Origin: Lacinutrix sp. Hel_I_90 | Lineage (GTDB): Bacteria > Bacteroidota > Bacteroidia > Flavobacteriales > Flavobacteriaceae | Direction: 5' to 3' | DNA: 64,000 nt | NCBI RefSeq assembly: GCF_000934685.1 | Contig: NZ_JYNQ01000001.1 | Span: 2,344,501-2,408,500, forward strand | Shown: piece after piece, positions 35,520-46,100 of the stretch | Position numbering within the stretch: position 1 is the stretch's first letter | Layout: each line of letters begins with the position of its first letter | Notes under the pieces: generated by a model | The model's database searches: none | The model's input: the letters and a program-made list of their open reading frames with translations, nothing else | What the model was told of the DNA's origin: nothing | Translations under genes and position numbers: made by a program

Positions 35520-36422
35520 TTAAACCCAATCGATGGGGTTTTGTAATACTTTAATTAGTTTTTCTTCTTCACTTCCCGCTTCTGGATGGTGGTCGTAAAC
35601 CCACTGAACATGTGGCGGTAAACTCATTAGTATACTTTCTATCCTTCCGTTGGTTTTTAATCCGAAAAGGGTGCCTTTGTCATGCACTAAATTGAATTCT
35701 ACATAACGCCCACGACGAATTTCCTGCCATGTACGTTGCGCTTCAGTATAGGGCAACGCTTTTCGCTTTTCCATTATAGGAAGATAGGCTTCTACGAAAC
35801 TGTTGCCAACTTCAGTTACGAAATCGTACCAGTTTTGCATGCTCATGTCATCTGATGCCTTACAATAATCGAAAAACAGTCCGCCAACACCACGGCCCTC
35901 ATTGCGATGTGTATTATAAAAATAATCGTCGCAACGTGCCTTGTATGTTTTGTAAAACTCATCATTATGCTTGTTACAAGCGGTTTTGCAGGTTTGATGA
36001 AAGTGTATTGCATCTTCTTCAAACAAATAATAGGGAGTAAGATCTTGACCGCCACCAAACCATTGGTCTACAATATTGCCGTCTTGATCATACATTTCAA
36101 AGTAACGCCAATTGGCGTGAACTGTTGGAATCATTGGGCTCTTTGGGTGAATCACTAAGCTTAATCCACAAGCAAAAAAATCAGCATCTTCGACTCCAAA
36201 GTACTGTTGCATACTATCTGGTAGTTTTCCGTGCACGCCAGAAATGTTGACACCACCTTTTTCGATGAGGTTTCCGTTTTCAATGACACGTGTTCGTCCG
36301 CCGCCGCCTTCCGGGCGCTCCCAAATATCTTCTTTAAATTTCGCTTTCCCATCCATGGTTTCAAAAGCAGAAGTAATGGTGTCTTGTAATTCGTGTATGT
36401 AGTTGAAGAATTTATCTTTCAT
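35520..36422 (-). CDS. hemF: Oxygen-dependent coproporphyrinogen III oxidase
   Basis: It decarboxylates two propionate groups of coproporphyrinogen III to give protoporphyrinogen IX, using O2. It has 300 residues, with hallmarks EGGGGRTRVIENG, GVNISGVHGKLP, WFGGGQDLTPYYLFEEDA and the C-terminal segment RGRYVEFNLVHDKGTLFGL. The presence of HemF rather than HemN fits an aerobic organism. It lies in the minus-strand operon between a GNAT gene and the YchJ-like gene. Confidence 0.98.
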   Translation of the reverse strand: MKDKFFNYIHELQDTITSAFETMDGKAKFKEDIWERPEGGGGRTRVIENGNLIEKGGVNISGVHGKLPDSMQQYFGVEDADFFACGLSLVIHPKSPMIPTVHANWRYFEMYDQDGNIVDQWFGGGQDLTPYYLFEEDAIHFHQTCKTACNKHNDEFYKTYKARCDDYFYNTHRNEGRGVGGLFFDYCKASDDMSMQNWYDFVTEVGNSFVEAYLPIMEKRKALPYTEAQRTWQEIRRGRYVEFNLVHDKGTLFGLKTNGRIESILMSLPPHVQWVYDHHPEAGSEEEKLIKVLQNPIDWV

Positions 36423-36488
36423 GGTAATAGTATTCTATTTACTTTTTGGACGTTGAAGGCTTTCAAAACCTTGCAGGTTCTCTGTAAT

Positions 36489-37028
36489 TTAATGATTGCG
36501 ATATAATTCATATAGCTCCATGTTTAATGGTTGTCCACCAACTGGAGTAAATTCATTTTCTAATGTTTTTTGCCATTTAAAATGGTTTTTCAAGGCCACT
36601 TTTATACTTCCTAGGTTGTCCTTGTGTGAGATAATTTGAAGCGTTTGCAAACCTAATGTTACGAAGGCGTAATCTGATAGTGTTTTTATAGCTCTTGAGG
36701 TTAGGTTTTGCCCTTCAAAAGAATACCCAATACAATAGGAGAATTCGCCTTGTTTTTTATGCCAATCGATTTTTTTGATATAAATAATACCTGCAAGCTC
36801 TCTGGTCTCTTCATGTTTTAAAGTGAACAGAAACGCTTCTTTTAATCGGGATTGTTTCAGCATTTTTTGAACAAATAACTCAGATAATGTTGGTGTTAGG
36901 TTTTGCTCTAATGTTTTTGGGAAATAGTGTTTGAATCGTGCTTCATTGGCTACCATAAAATCACAAATTTTCCAAGCATCCTTTTCTTGAATTTGGTCTA
37001 TAGAATATGCGTCAAATTGTGCAATCAT
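36489..37028 (-). CDS. GNAT family N-acetyltransferase (RimJ/RimL-like)
   Basis: A 179-residue acetyltransferase of the RimJ/RimL type; the acetyl-CoA-binding strand-loop is seen around EFSYCIGYSFEGQNLTSRAI, and the C-terminal LGLQTLQIISHKDNLGSIKV matches the fold. The substrate could be a ribosomal protein N-terminus or an antibiotic/small molecule; it is not determinable. Its start overlaps the end of the EI24-domain gene by 4 bases (ATGA-type), so it is translationally coupled. Confidence 0.85.
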   Translation of the reverse strand: MIAQFDAYSIDQIQEKDAWKICDFMVANEARFKHYFPKTLEQNLTPTLSELFVQKMLKQSRLKEAFLFTLKHEETRELAGIIYIKKIDWHKKQGEFSYCIGYSFEGQNLTSRAIKTLSDYAFVTLGLQTLQIISHKDNLGSIKVALKNHFKWQKTLENEFTPVGGQPLNMELYELYRNH

Positions 37029-37795
37029 TGCCCAGAAATTTCTTTTGATAGCACTACCTTTTCTTCCTTTAAAATGTTAACTGTTTTTAATGATGCTGCA
37101 GTGACACTCAAAGGTAGGACGAGTATAATACCAATAAAAGGAATGAATAAAACCAATATAAAAACAATGCCATTTCCTATAGCTATTCCACGATGTTTTC
37201 TAACAAACCGAATACTTTCATGGTATTTAAAATGCCGTTCTAAAGTGTAATCCATGTTTCCAAAACCAGCATAATAAGCTTGTACTAATAATAATACTAG
37301 TGTAGAAATTATATTAACGCCGGGAATAAATTTTAATAATAAAAGCGGAATGGAAATTAGAAGTTCCTTTAAAAGGTTTCTAAGGTTAATACGAATACCT
37401 CGCCAAAGCTGTTCTTTAAAAGAGGTCTTGCGGCGCTCTTGATTTTCAATTCCTGTTAAATGCATTTCGATTTTTTCTGAGACAGGACTCATAAAAGGCG
37501 CCGATAACGCCATGATGATATGTTTATATACAATTAGTCCAATCGCCAAAATTGCAATCGCACCAATTACACTAGAAATTGAGGTGAATGTTTCTTTTCC
37601 CCAATCCCAAATCCAAATTTTAGCGATGAGTCGTCCTATATTATCAGATAAACCGTAAGCGGTAATACCAATAATCGTTGCCGTTAGAATGCTAATGATT
37701 ATTGGGACTAAGAAGTATTTCCAAAGTTTTAATTTTGAGATTAAGGCAAACGTTCCGGTATAGGCTTTAATCCCTTTTAAAATGTTTTTTATCAT
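37025..37795 (-). CDS. EI24-domain (CysZ-like) membrane protein
   Basis: A 256-residue integral membrane protein of the EI24/CysZ superfamily with four to five predicted helices (FLVPIIISILTATIIGITAY, VIGAIAILAIGLIVYK, LLISIPLLLLKFIPGV, IGNGIVFILVLFIPFIGIIL). CysZ transports sulfate, but family members outside enterobacteria are uncharacterised. I use the ATG at 37795; the frame is open from 37858, but those codons come from a palindromic repeat (37811-37850). It lies between hemE and hemF. Confidence 0.8.
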   Translation of the reverse strand: MIKNILKGIKAYTGTFALISKLKLWKYFLVPIIISILTATIIGITAYGLSDNIGRLIAKIWIWDWGKETFTSISSVIGAIAILAIGLIVYKHIIMALSAPFMSPVSEKIEMHLTGIENQERRKTSFKEQLWRGIRINLRNLLKELLISIPLLLLKFIPGVNIISTLVLLLVQAYYAGFGNMDYTLERHFKYHESIRFVRKHRGIAIGNGIVFILVLFIPFIGIILVLPLSVTAASLKTVNILKEEKVVLSKEISGQ

Positions 37796-37810
37796 AATCC
37801 TGTCCTTAAT

Positions 37811-37850
37811 CCTTTCCACTTCGACTGCGCTCAGCACAAGCTCGGAAAGG
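37811..37850. repeat. Palindromic intergenic repeat
   Basis: A 40-bp element with perfect outer arms CCTTTCC and GGAAAGG, and an inner ACTTCGACTGCGCTCAG, lies between hemE and the EI24 gene. The sequence is of the kind found in many copies in flavobacterial genomes. It can form a hairpin in the mRNA. Confidence 0.6.
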
Positions 37851-37903
37851 AAACTCATATATTTAGCTTTCTTAACGGTAGTAGCGTCTTCCTTTTGGGA
37901 AGG

Positions 37904-38935
37904 TTAAGAAGGGCTTTTGTACTCTTTCACTGCGTCAATAAAGGCTTTTGCATGGTCTAACGGGATGTTTGGTAAAATACCATGACCTAAATTTACAATG
38001 TATTTGTCTTTTCCAAATTCATTAATCATTTGGTTTACCATTTTTTTAATTTCACTAGGTGGCGAGAACAATCTTGTAGGATCAAAGTTGCCTTGTAGTG
38101 TAATATTACCACCTGTTAAATACCTTGCATTTCGCGCAGAACATGTCCAATCGATACCCAAAGCAGCAGCACCAGATTTTGACATTTCATTAAGTGCAAA
38201 CCAACAGCCTTTACCAAAAGCGATAACCGGCGTTTCGTCTTTTAACGCATTAATAATTTGTTGAATATACTGCCAAGAAAACTCTTGGTAATCTACGGGA
38301 GACAACATACCTCCCCAAGAATCAAATACTTGAACGGCATTAACACCCGCTTTCACTTTTTCTTTTAAATAGGCAATGGTTGTATCTGTGATTTTTTGTA
38401 ATAATTGATGTGCAGCGACTGGATTTGTAAAACAAAATTCTTTAGCCTTATCAAAGTTTTTACTGCCTTGGCCTTGTACGCAATAGCAAAGGATTGTCCA
38501 TGGTGAACCCGCGAAACCAATTAATGGCACTTCGTCATTCAGCTTTTCCTTGGTTGCTTTTATCGCTTCGTAAACGTAACTTAAACTTTCTTTTACATCT
38601 GGAACAATGACAGTGTCAACGTCTTTTTGAGTGCGTATAGGGTTTGGTAAATACGGGCCAAAGTTGGGTTTCATTTGTACCTCGATATTCATGGCTTGCG
38701 GTATTACTAAAATATCGCAAAACAAAATAGCAGCATCCATACCGTAACGGCGAATAGGTTGTACTGTGATTTCACTTGCTAATTCTGGTGTTTGGCAACG
38801 GGTGAAGAAATCGTACTTTGCCTTTATTTCCATGAATTCTGGTAAGTAACGACCTGCTTGACGCATCATCCAAACTGGTGGGCGCTCAACTGTTTCTCCT
38901 TTTAATGCTCTTAAAAATAAATCGTTTTTTATCAT
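37904..38935 (-). CDS. hemE: Uroporphyrinogen decarboxylase
   Basis: It removes four carboxyl groups from uroporphyrinogen III to form coproporphyrinogen III. It has 343 residues, with the N-terminal signature [16 protein letters not shown], catalytic aspartate region [14 protein letters not shown] and the loop [14 protein letters not shown]. It is the first gene of the downstream hem operon on the minus strand, separated from hemC-hemD by the tRNA-Ser gene. Confidence 0.98.
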   Translation of the reverse strand: MIKNDLFLRALKGETVERPPVWMMRQAGRYLPEFMEIKAKYDFFTRCQTPELASEITVQPIRRYGMDAAILFCDILVIPQAMNIEVQMKPNFGPYLPNPIRTQKDVDTVIVPDVKESLSYVYEAIKATKEKLNDEVPLIGFAGSPWTILCYCVQGQGSKNFDKAKEFCFTNPVAAHQLLQKITDTTIAYLKEKVKAGVNAVQVFDSWGGMLSPVDYQEFSWQYIQQIINALKDETPVIAFGKGCWFALNEMSKSGAAALGIDWTCSARNARYLTGGNITLQGNFDPTRLFSPPSEIKKMVNQMINEFGKDKYIVNLGHGILPNIPLDHAKAFIDAVKEYKSPS

Positions 38936-39052
38936 TGCTAGCTTTTAACTCTTGGCTGCTTATGTTTTTTATAAGTTTCAGCTGTTTTATACTATTAAAA
39001 GCTAACCTAGTTTATACTATAAAATTAATAGTGGTAACTATGTTAGCTATTG

Positions 39053-39139
39053 CAGAGAGTAAGGGATTCGAACCCTTGGTACCTTTGCAAGTACACTACC
39101 TTTCCAAGGTAGCACGATCGGCCGCTCTGTCAACTCTCT
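39053..39139 (-). tRNA. tRNA-Ser (anticodon GGA)
   Basis: The minus strand folds as a class II tRNA. The acceptor stem is AGAGAGT/ACTCTCT, the anticodon stem CTACC/GGTAG has loop TTGGAAA (anticodon GGA), there is a long variable arm, and the T-arm is AAGGGTTCGAATCCCTT. The discriminator is G, as in serine tRNAs. CCA is not encoded. It reads UCC and UCU codons and sits inside the hem gene run, between hemC-hemD and hemE. Confidence 0.95.
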
Positions 39140-39251
39140 ATTTGATGTCTTCTAAACTTGCTTGAAAATTTCAACAATGTTATTAAAATTTCCAAGGATT
39201 CTAAAGTCTTTCATTACTTATTCTTGCCTAAAGTTAAAAACCTAAAAGTTT

Positions 39252-40835
39252 TTAAACATAATGGGCATTAACCAACTCTATCACACTTTCCACAGTGGGT
39301 ACTTTGGCAACTCTTACATCTTTAAAATGTTTACTTGCTTCTTTAGCCGTGGTTTCTCCAATGCAAAAAGCAATCATACCCTCATCAACAGTGTTTTCTT
39401 GTTTAAAACTTTGTACTGTAGATGGGCTATAAAATAGAACCCCTTCAATACTTTCATTTATGTTTACACCATCCATCTTTGTTTGGTAGGCTTCAACCTC
39501 GTTAACCTTAATGTTATTTTCTGCTAATATGGTAGGTAACTCGTCTAGTCTTAAATCACTACAGAAATAAGTAACTTCGCTTCCTTCCATAAATTCGACT
39601 AAATATTCAGAAAGTTTTTTAGCATTCTTTTCACTATGGGTTACTTTACCGATTCTGTTTTCTATGCTGCGCTTTGTGCGACGACCTACGCAATAAATGT
39701 TTTTAAATTGTAATTCTATTGCTGAGAAATTAGTAAGTAAGGCTTCCACCGCATTTTGACTAGTAATAACTACATTCTGAATCTCATGTTTTAAAAATCT
39801 CGGAGGGATACGATTCAAACTAATTTTAATAAAATCGCTGCTTTCTGCCACAACTTTTTCGTGAAAGAGTTGTTTTTGGGCTTCTGTAAACGATTTTGTA
39901 GAATAGATATTGGTTGGCTTACTTGATTTTCTAAGATCATCCATGAGGCGTTTGCCGCCCTTTTCAATCACATAATTGGCACACCATTCGGCTAAATCGT
40001 AATGCTCTCCTACTTTTTTAACACGAGACACGGTTATTTTTTTACTACCGTCATTACTTAAAAGCACAGCGTCAAAGTTTACTACCTCATCTTTTATATA
40101 AGCTAAAGCTCCTATTGGTGCCGTACAACCTCCTTCTAACCGGTTTAAAAATTCGCGCTCTATGCCTGTGCAAATTTCTGTTTCTTCGTGATTAATTTCA
40201 GAGAGAATGGTTCTCGTCTCTTGATCTTCTTCTAAAGCAGCAATCATGATAGCGCCTTGTGCTGGTGCCGGAATCATCCACTCTAAATTAACAGCTTCTT
40301 CAGGTCTTAACTCTAATCTGCCAATACCAGCGGCAGCGAAAATAGCACCATTCCAATGTGCTGTATCTTCTAGTTTTTGGAGTCTTGTGTTTACGTTACC
40401 ACGAATCTCCTCGATAGTATGTGTTGGATAGCGGTTAAGCCATTGTGCACGACGACGTAAACTGCCAGTAGCAATCACGGCTTCTCTATAGCCTAAAAAC
40501 TCTTCAGTGTTTTTGTAGACTAAAGTGTCGCGTACGTTACCCCGTTTTAAAACGGCAGCTTGAACAATGCCTTTTGGTAAAACGGTGGGCACATCTTTTA
40601 GCGAATGTACCGCAATATCAATATCTCCATTAAGCATCGCAATGTCTAAAGTGCGTGTAAAAATACCCGTAATTCCGAGTTCGTACAAGGGTTTGTCGAG
40701 CACTAAATCACCTGTAGATTTTATAGGTACTAAAACAGTTTTGTGTCCTAAAAATTCTAATTGTTGTTTTACAGCATTGGCCTGATAGAGGGCTAATTCG
40801 CTATCACGCGTACCAATTCTTATTATTTTAGACAT
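39252..40835 (-). CDS. hemC: Hydroxymethylbilane synthase / uroporphyrinogen-III synthase fusion (HemC-HemD)
   Basis: One 527-residue chain carries two consecutive heme enzymes. HemC covers about 1-305, with RIGTRDSELALYQA, HSLKDVPT, and dipyrromethane-cofactor Cys237 in EGGCTAPIGA. HemD covers about 310-527, with NVVITSQNAVEALL and the conserved VLFYSPSTVQSF. It makes uroporphyrinogen III from porphobilinogen without releasing hydroxymethylbilane far from the second site. I chose ATG 40835 (MSKIIRIGTRDS) rather than upstream in-frame starts. It overlaps the end of hemA by 8 bp. Confidence 0.95.
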   Translation of the reverse strand: MSKIIRIGTRDSELALYQANAVKQQLEFLGHKTVLVPIKSTGDLVLDKPLYELGITGIFTRTLDIAMLNGDIDIAVHSLKDVPTVLPKGIVQAAVLKRGNVRDTLVYKNTEEFLGYREAVIATGSLRRRAQWLNRYPTHTIEEIRGNVNTRLQKLEDTAHWNGAIFAAAGIGRLELRPEEAVNLEWMIPAPAQGAIMIAALEEDQETRTILSEINHEETEICTGIEREFLNRLEGGCTAPIGALAYIKDEVVNFDAVLLSNDGSKKITVSRVKKVGEHYDLAEWCANYVIEKGGKRLMDDLRKSSKPTNIYSTKSFTEAQKQLFHEKVVAESSDFIKISLNRIPPRFLKHEIQNVVITSQNAVEALLTNFSAIELQFKNIYCVGRRTKRSIENRIGKVTHSEKNAKKLSEYLVEFMEGSEVTYFCSDLRLDELPTILAENNIKVNEVEAYQTKMDGVNINESIEGVLFYSPSTVQSFKQENTVDEGMIAFCIGETTAKEASKHFKDVRVAKVPTVESVIELVNAHYV

Positions 40836-42087
40836 GCTTTGTTGGTTGTAACTGAAATACTTTTTGGATAAGTTCCAGACTTTCGTTTGTAGAAAACGCG
40901 TCATCTTTTAAGTGATGGGCGAAATGGTTTGTTATTTTTTGAATGAGTTTATTGCTAATCAATTCGGCTTGTTCTTCGTTAAAGCCAGCCATTTTCTTGC
41001 GCTGCGTATCTAATTCAGCGTTTTTAAAATCATGCAACTTACTTTTTAGTGCTTTTATTGTTGGTGCAAACTTTCTGGTTTCTAACCAGCTATTGAATTC
41101 GCTTTTTACGTCTTCAATAATGCTTTCAGCTAATGGGATGTGTTGTTTTCTGTTTTCTAAGGTTTCATCAGTAATCTGCGACAAATCATCTAAGTGAATT
41201 AAGGTGACATTGCTCAACTCAGAAACATTGTTATTAACGTTTTTGGGAATCGATAAATCTAAAATTAATAACTCTTTTTTAGACTGTATAATGTGTTTGT
41301 CAATTGTTGGGTTTTGCGCGCCAGTAGCTACAATCAAGATGTCGGAAGCATTAATCTCTTCCTGAAGATTGGCGTAATCTTTAACGATAAGGTTAAATTT
41401 ACCAGCAACAGCTTCCGCTTTGCCTTTGGTTCTATTAATTAAAGTGATATGCTCATTTTTGGTGTGTTTCACCAAGTTTTCACAAGTGTTTCTTCCTATT
41501 TTCCCTGTTCCAAAAAGCAAAATGTTTTTTTCAGAAACGTTTTCAAAACGCCTCATAATATATTGTACCGAGGCAAATGACACAGAGGTTGCGCCTGAAG
41601 AAATATTGGTTTCTGTTTTAATACGTTTGCTCGCTTGAATCACCGCATTTACTAAACGCTCAATAAAAGGATTCAACAACCCTTGTTTTTTTGAAATACG
41701 CGCACTGGTTTTTAACTGACTAATAATTTCAAAATCGCCTAAAATCTGACTATCTAAACCAGAGCCCACACGAAACATGTGCGAAATGGCGTCTTTGTTT
41801 TTATAGACATAAGCCACTTTTTGAAATTCTTCAACAGTTCCATTGGTGTTTTCACAAAGGAGTTGAATGAGTTGAAAAGGGTGTTCCGCAAAACCAAAAA
41901 TTTCAGTTCTGTTACAAGTCGAACTTACGATGATACTTTCAATACCATTTGTTTTTGCCTGATTAAGCAAATTTATTTTTGCATCCTCAGTCAAACTAAA
42001 GTGTCCACGAATCTCGGCATCAGCTTTTTTATAACTTAAGCCAATGGCGTAGAAAGACGTATTTCGAGAAATATGATATTGTTGCAT
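40828..42087 (-). CDS. hemA: Glutamyl-tRNA reductase
   Basis: It reduces Glu-tRNA with NADPH to glutamate-1-semialdehyde, the first committed step of the C5 heme pathway. It has 419 residues, with the catalytic Cys58 in SSTCNRTE, GSGLDSQILGDFEI, an NADPH-binding segment NILLFGTGKIGRNTCE and the C-terminal dimerisation helix region. It starts a minus-strand operon with hemC-hemD and is divergent from an AraC-type regulator gene. A -7-like box TATTTTTG lies at 42113-42120 on the minus strand. hemL, needed for the next step, is not in the window. Confidence 0.98.
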   Translation of the reverse strand: MQQYHISRNTSFYAIGLSYKKADAEIRGHFSLTEDAKINLLNQAKTNGIESIIVSSTCNRTEIFGFAEHPFQLIQLLCENTNGTVEEFQKVAYVYKNKDAISHMFRVGSGLDSQILGDFEIISQLKTSARISKKQGLLNPFIERLVNAVIQASKRIKTETNISSGATSVSFASVQYIMRRFENVSEKNILLFGTGKIGRNTCENLVKHTKNEHITLINRTKGKAEAVAGKFNLIVKDYANLQEEINASDILIVATGAQNPTIDKHIIQSKKELLILDLSIPKNVNNNVSELSNVTLIHLDDLSQITDETLENRKQHIPLAESIIEDVKSEFNSWLETRKFAPTIKALKSKLHDFKNAELDTQRKKMAGFNEEQAELISNKLIQKITNHFAHHLKDDAFSTNESLELIQKVFQLQPTKHV

Positions 42088-42112
42088 TAAAAGATTTAAA
42101 ATCTATCGGAAG

Positions 42113-42120
42113 CAAAAATA
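42113..42120 (-). promoter_or_regulatory. Possible -7 box of hemA
   Basis: The minus strand reads TATTTTTG 26-33 bp before the hemA start, fitting TAnnTTTG. No well-spaced TTTG is seen at -33. Confidence 0.35.
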
Positions 42121-42187
42121 CTGCGAGACCTTCTTAAAAAGTAACGCTCAAAGAACTATTAATATCGTTTGTGGTTTTTAAACTTAG

Positions 42188-42222
42188 TTTTTGTGTGAAC
42201 AATGATAAATATCATATTTTTG
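42188..42222 (+). promoter_or_regulatory. Bacteroidota-type promoter of the AraC-family gene
   Basis: TTTTTG (42188-42193) and TATTTTTG (42215-42222) are separated by 21 bases, a good match to the Bacteroidetes -33/-7 consensus. It lies 54 bp before the AraC-family ATG. Confidence 0.6.
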
Positions 42223-42276
42223 TAATAGTTACAGCGTTTCGCGTTGTGGTAGTTTAGAATAAATCTAAATAAGGAC

Positions 42277-43185
42277 ATGAACAATTCAGAAAGTAAAACA
42301 GTAGAAAGTAACGCTAAAGGGTTTTTTGTAGAAACCAGAATAGATGATGGTGTTTTTATTTTAACACATCAAAATGATTCTAATGACACAAAAGCTATTG
42401 AGCGTGAGATAGATAGTAGTTATATTCAGTTTCATTTTTGTTTAAAAGGGGAGAGTCTTTTTAAATTTAATAATGGCGATTATACGTTGAATGTGGCCGA
42501 AGAAACCTCTTTGCTTTTGTATAATCCGCAACGCGATTTGCCAATCCATTTGGATGTTAAGCCAAAATCATGGTTGGTTTCTGTTATTATTTCTATTAAA
42601 AAGTTCCATGGGCTATTTTCTCAGGAAGCCGATTACATCACCTTTTTAAGTGCAGACAATCGCGATAAAAAATATTATAAAGACGGAAAAATATCACCAT
42701 CTATGGCTATTGCCTTGAATCAATTGGTGAATTATAATTTAAACCAATCTATTAAAAATATCTATTTTAAAGCCAAAGCTTACGAAATATTAAGCTTGTA
42801 TTTTCACAGGAGTGAAGAGACTGATGTGGAACAATGCCCGTTTTTGGTTGACGAGTCTAATGTTTTAAAAATTAGAAAAGCAAAAGATATTGTGATCTCA
42901 CGAATGGCAGAGCCGCCTAGTTTACAGGAGTTAGCAGATGAAATTGGCTTAACGTTAAAGAAGCTAAAAGAAGGCTTTAAACAGGTTTATGGGGATTCGG
43001 TATATAGCTTTTTATTTGATTATAAAATGGAAGTGGCGCGTAAGTTACTGGAAACAGGAAGTCATAACGTGAATGAAGTAGGATTAAGAGTAGGGTACAG
43101 TACGTCAAGCCATTTTATTGCTGCGTTTAAAAAGAAATATGGAACGACGCCTAAAAAATATATTACTTCGATAAATGTCAATTAA
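42277..43185 (+). CDS. AraC-family transcriptional regulator
   Basis: A 302-residue regulator with an N-terminal cupin-like sensing region (about 25-130) and a C-terminal AraC DNA-binding domain with two helix-turn-helix units (about 205-300; LQELADEIGLTLKKLKEGFK and VNEVGLRVGYSTSSHFIAAF). The family tail FKKKYGTTPKKYI is intact. It is divergent from hemA across a 189-bp gap with promoters on both sides, so control of hemA is a reasonable guess but not shown. Its end overlaps by 4 bp with the convergent TraB/GumN gene. Confidence 0.92.
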   Translation: MNNSESKTVESNAKGFFVETRIDDGVFILTHQNDSNDTKAIEREIDSSYIQFHFCLKGESLFKFNNGDYTLNVAEETSLLLYNPQRDLPIHLDVKPKSWLVSVIISIKKFHGLFSQEADYITFLSADNRDKKYYKDGKISPSMAIALNQLVNYNLNQSIKNIYFKAKAYEILSLYFHRSEETDVEQCPFLVDESNVLKIRKAKDIVISRMAEPPSLQELADEIGLTLKKLKEGFKQVYGDSVYSFLFDYKMEVARKLLETGSHNVNEVGLRVGYSTSSHFIAAFKKKYGTTPKKYITSINVN

Positions 43186-46100
43186 TACTTGTCGTTAACC
43201 CGTTTTCGGGTTTTGTATTTAATACCTTCTAAAGCCTCCGCTATGAGTTCGTCTTCTTTGTCAGTTTCGCTAATATAATTACCACTATAACCAGATTTGT
43301 AAAAAACAGAGGTTACTAATTCTCCCGACTTTTCTGGCTCTAAAAACGCAGCATAGTACAGCTTTTTAGAAGCATCATAATCGTTATTTTGATGGAGCAT
43401 AAAGAAATACATGCTTCCTTTTTTGCCAGCGTCTGTTTCAAACGGCTTTGTGGTCAAGAAGGAAATAGAATCTCTTCCTTTTTCAACAGTAACGCTAGAG
43501 AAGAGGTACGATTTGGCATACATTTTCTGCGAAATAACTTTTGCTAAATAGGGTTTTTTTAAATTTTGTTTGTATAATTTATTTACTAAAAGTGCTTGGT
43601 TTTTATAATAGTCAAGTGTTTTTTCCCTAAGTTTTTTAGGAATAGCTTCATCGGCTTTTTCCAGTAGCACATAATAAGTGGCTAGAGCATCAGCATTATC
43701 ACTATCCAGTAATTTTTCGAAGAACGGTTGGGCATAATTTTCATTTCTAAAAGGGAAAATAAGTTTTACATAAGTATATAAAGAACTTGATTTAGCTCTG
43801 TAGCTCGTTTCACTTAAACTGCGCTTTATCTCAATTTTTCCATCGTTAATAATGGTTTTTTTGAAGCTTTTGTAATTTTTAGGTTTTATTTGGCTGCTAT
43901 CCATAAGCATGGCTAGTAAATTATAAATGGGCGCTTTGTATTCCTGAATACTTGAGTATTCTAATAGCTCTGGAAAGAGCTCCTTTTTTAGTGCTAATGA
44001 GTCATTTTGGGTGTAAAATAATGACCGGATACCGTATTTTTCCAATGGTAAATCCTTCCTTAATAAAAACAAGAAATCTTCATAAACAGCGGCTTCTTTT
44101 TTGTTTAACAAAGCCTTTAAAATAGTCGCTTGTATTTTAGGATCTGAATACGAATTGGTATACAATTGCTTTAAAAACGGTAACACTCTTGCATCATCAT
44201 CTATCGTAATAAGTTCACGAATTAAATTAATCTTTATATTTTGTTTGTTCTCTGGGAACTCAAAATTTTCAATCAAATCAATAATTTTATTGGTATGTGT
44301 TTTATTGAATTTGATGAGATTGTAAGTATTCATTACAATACTATCATCAGCTTTTAATGCAGTGAAAAAGCGGGCTGTCTTATCTTTAAAAATAGATTCG
44401 CCCATCAAGGTATCAATAGGCTTGAACGTATCATAAAAATGAGTAACAAATGTTGATGGTTTTGCCACAGAATCAGACAAGGACTTTATTGTGAATAACA
44501 CGCCCTTTTGTTGAATATGTTTTACACGAATAGCCTTTGAACTAAATGAGTCTGTTAGTGTGTAGCTAAAGGTGTACGTGTTGTTTTCTTTGGTTTTTTT
44601 CTTGTTTGTTACTTTTAAGGACTCAAATTCACCCTCGGTGTCATTCGGTAATTTAGAGGGGTCTATTTCTTCCCATAAACTATCTATACTTTTATACATT
44701 TGAAGGTCATGAAACTTCATACGGGTTACAAAAATTTGCTCGTTGGCTTTCGAGTAGTAACTGGTCTCCTTAGATTCAGCAGCATAATGCTTTTTCTTTT
44801 TTTGGTCATAGCCATAATGTGATGAAAACATGGGTTTCGTGTTCGTTAAAACCGAAAAATGTAAAGACGTATCTACAGTCGTTTCAAAATCAGAATAATT
44901 AATAGTATTAAATTTGAAAGACTTAAAATACGTTTCAGCTTTGGCTTTGTCATCTCCTACATAACCCAATAAATAATAGCTACCATCTTTTACAATGGAT
45001 TTTAAATGGATGTTTTTTGTCGCTGTCCCATCAAATTTAGCCTGAGATTCGTAGCTTTTATAGAGGCCATTATTGAAAGCACCTGAAAGTCCTGTTTCAA
45101 TCTTTAATTGTTTGTAAAAATTACTGATAATATATTTCGCTTCAAAAGCATCTTCTTCAATATAATAGGTGTCTTGATTAACCGCTTCACTCAAAAAGTA
45201 ATACGCATCACCCGCAACACCTTGAATGAATTTATTTCCTGCATTCAGCATATTATCCTGTGTATTAAAACGTGGAAACGCTACACTATACTTCCCATTT
45301 GGCGAACTGAAAGGGGTGATGCTATCTGTAGTTGTTTTAAACTCAATAGCATTGAAAATAGCTTTTTCATAATCTAAAACATAGTTTTTAGGACCGCCAA
45401 ATTTGATGATTATAACTTCTAAAGGTGTTTTGTAAATATGGTATTTTTGATAGTCCCCTTTTTTGGTTTTATTAAGGACGCTCAAACCAGGAAACGGACT
45501 TGAAAGTTGTTCTTTACTAATAATGTCTCCAGGAATATCTTCAAATAAAAAATTTTCTAAGCGCTCTAAAGTAATCTCTTGTTCGCTAGGTAGATACTCA
45601 TATAAGTTAAAACGGTTAATCGTTAAGTAAGCGCCATTGGTCATGTCTGGAGAAACAATAAATTTTTGGCCGTTGTAGTAAAATTCTCGTAACTCAGTAA
45701 AGCTTTTAAGCGATAAAAAACCATCTGCTGTAGTATGCCTTTTCATTTCCGGAACAGCAATAAAATCCTCAATATTTTGTTTGGCTTCTTGTCCTTTTTG
45801 TGTTTGTTTTGACGTTAAAGCGTTTACAGTATACCCTTTCTTTCTTAAGGCATTTAGCAAGCCTTGTTCTCCCGGTAAATGTGCCGCACCAACACCGGCA
45901 AATACAGATTGTTTTTGAATTAAGGTGTCTAAAACGGTAACCATGTTGTCGTTGCGTTTATAAAGCATGTGCTCTCTAAAAAAATCAGTATTAGACGCTT
46001 CACCAATAGAATCTAATAAAGAAAGATTTCGGTCTCGATAGGTGTTTTCCTGTAAAATATAGGGGCTTTCCTTCTCGTAAATTTCAGTTAGCCACGGATC

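Noticed and set aside
37796-37858. Longer N-terminus for the EI24 protein
   Set aside because: Those codons come from a palindromic repeat; MIKNILKGIKAYTG is a normal start for the family.
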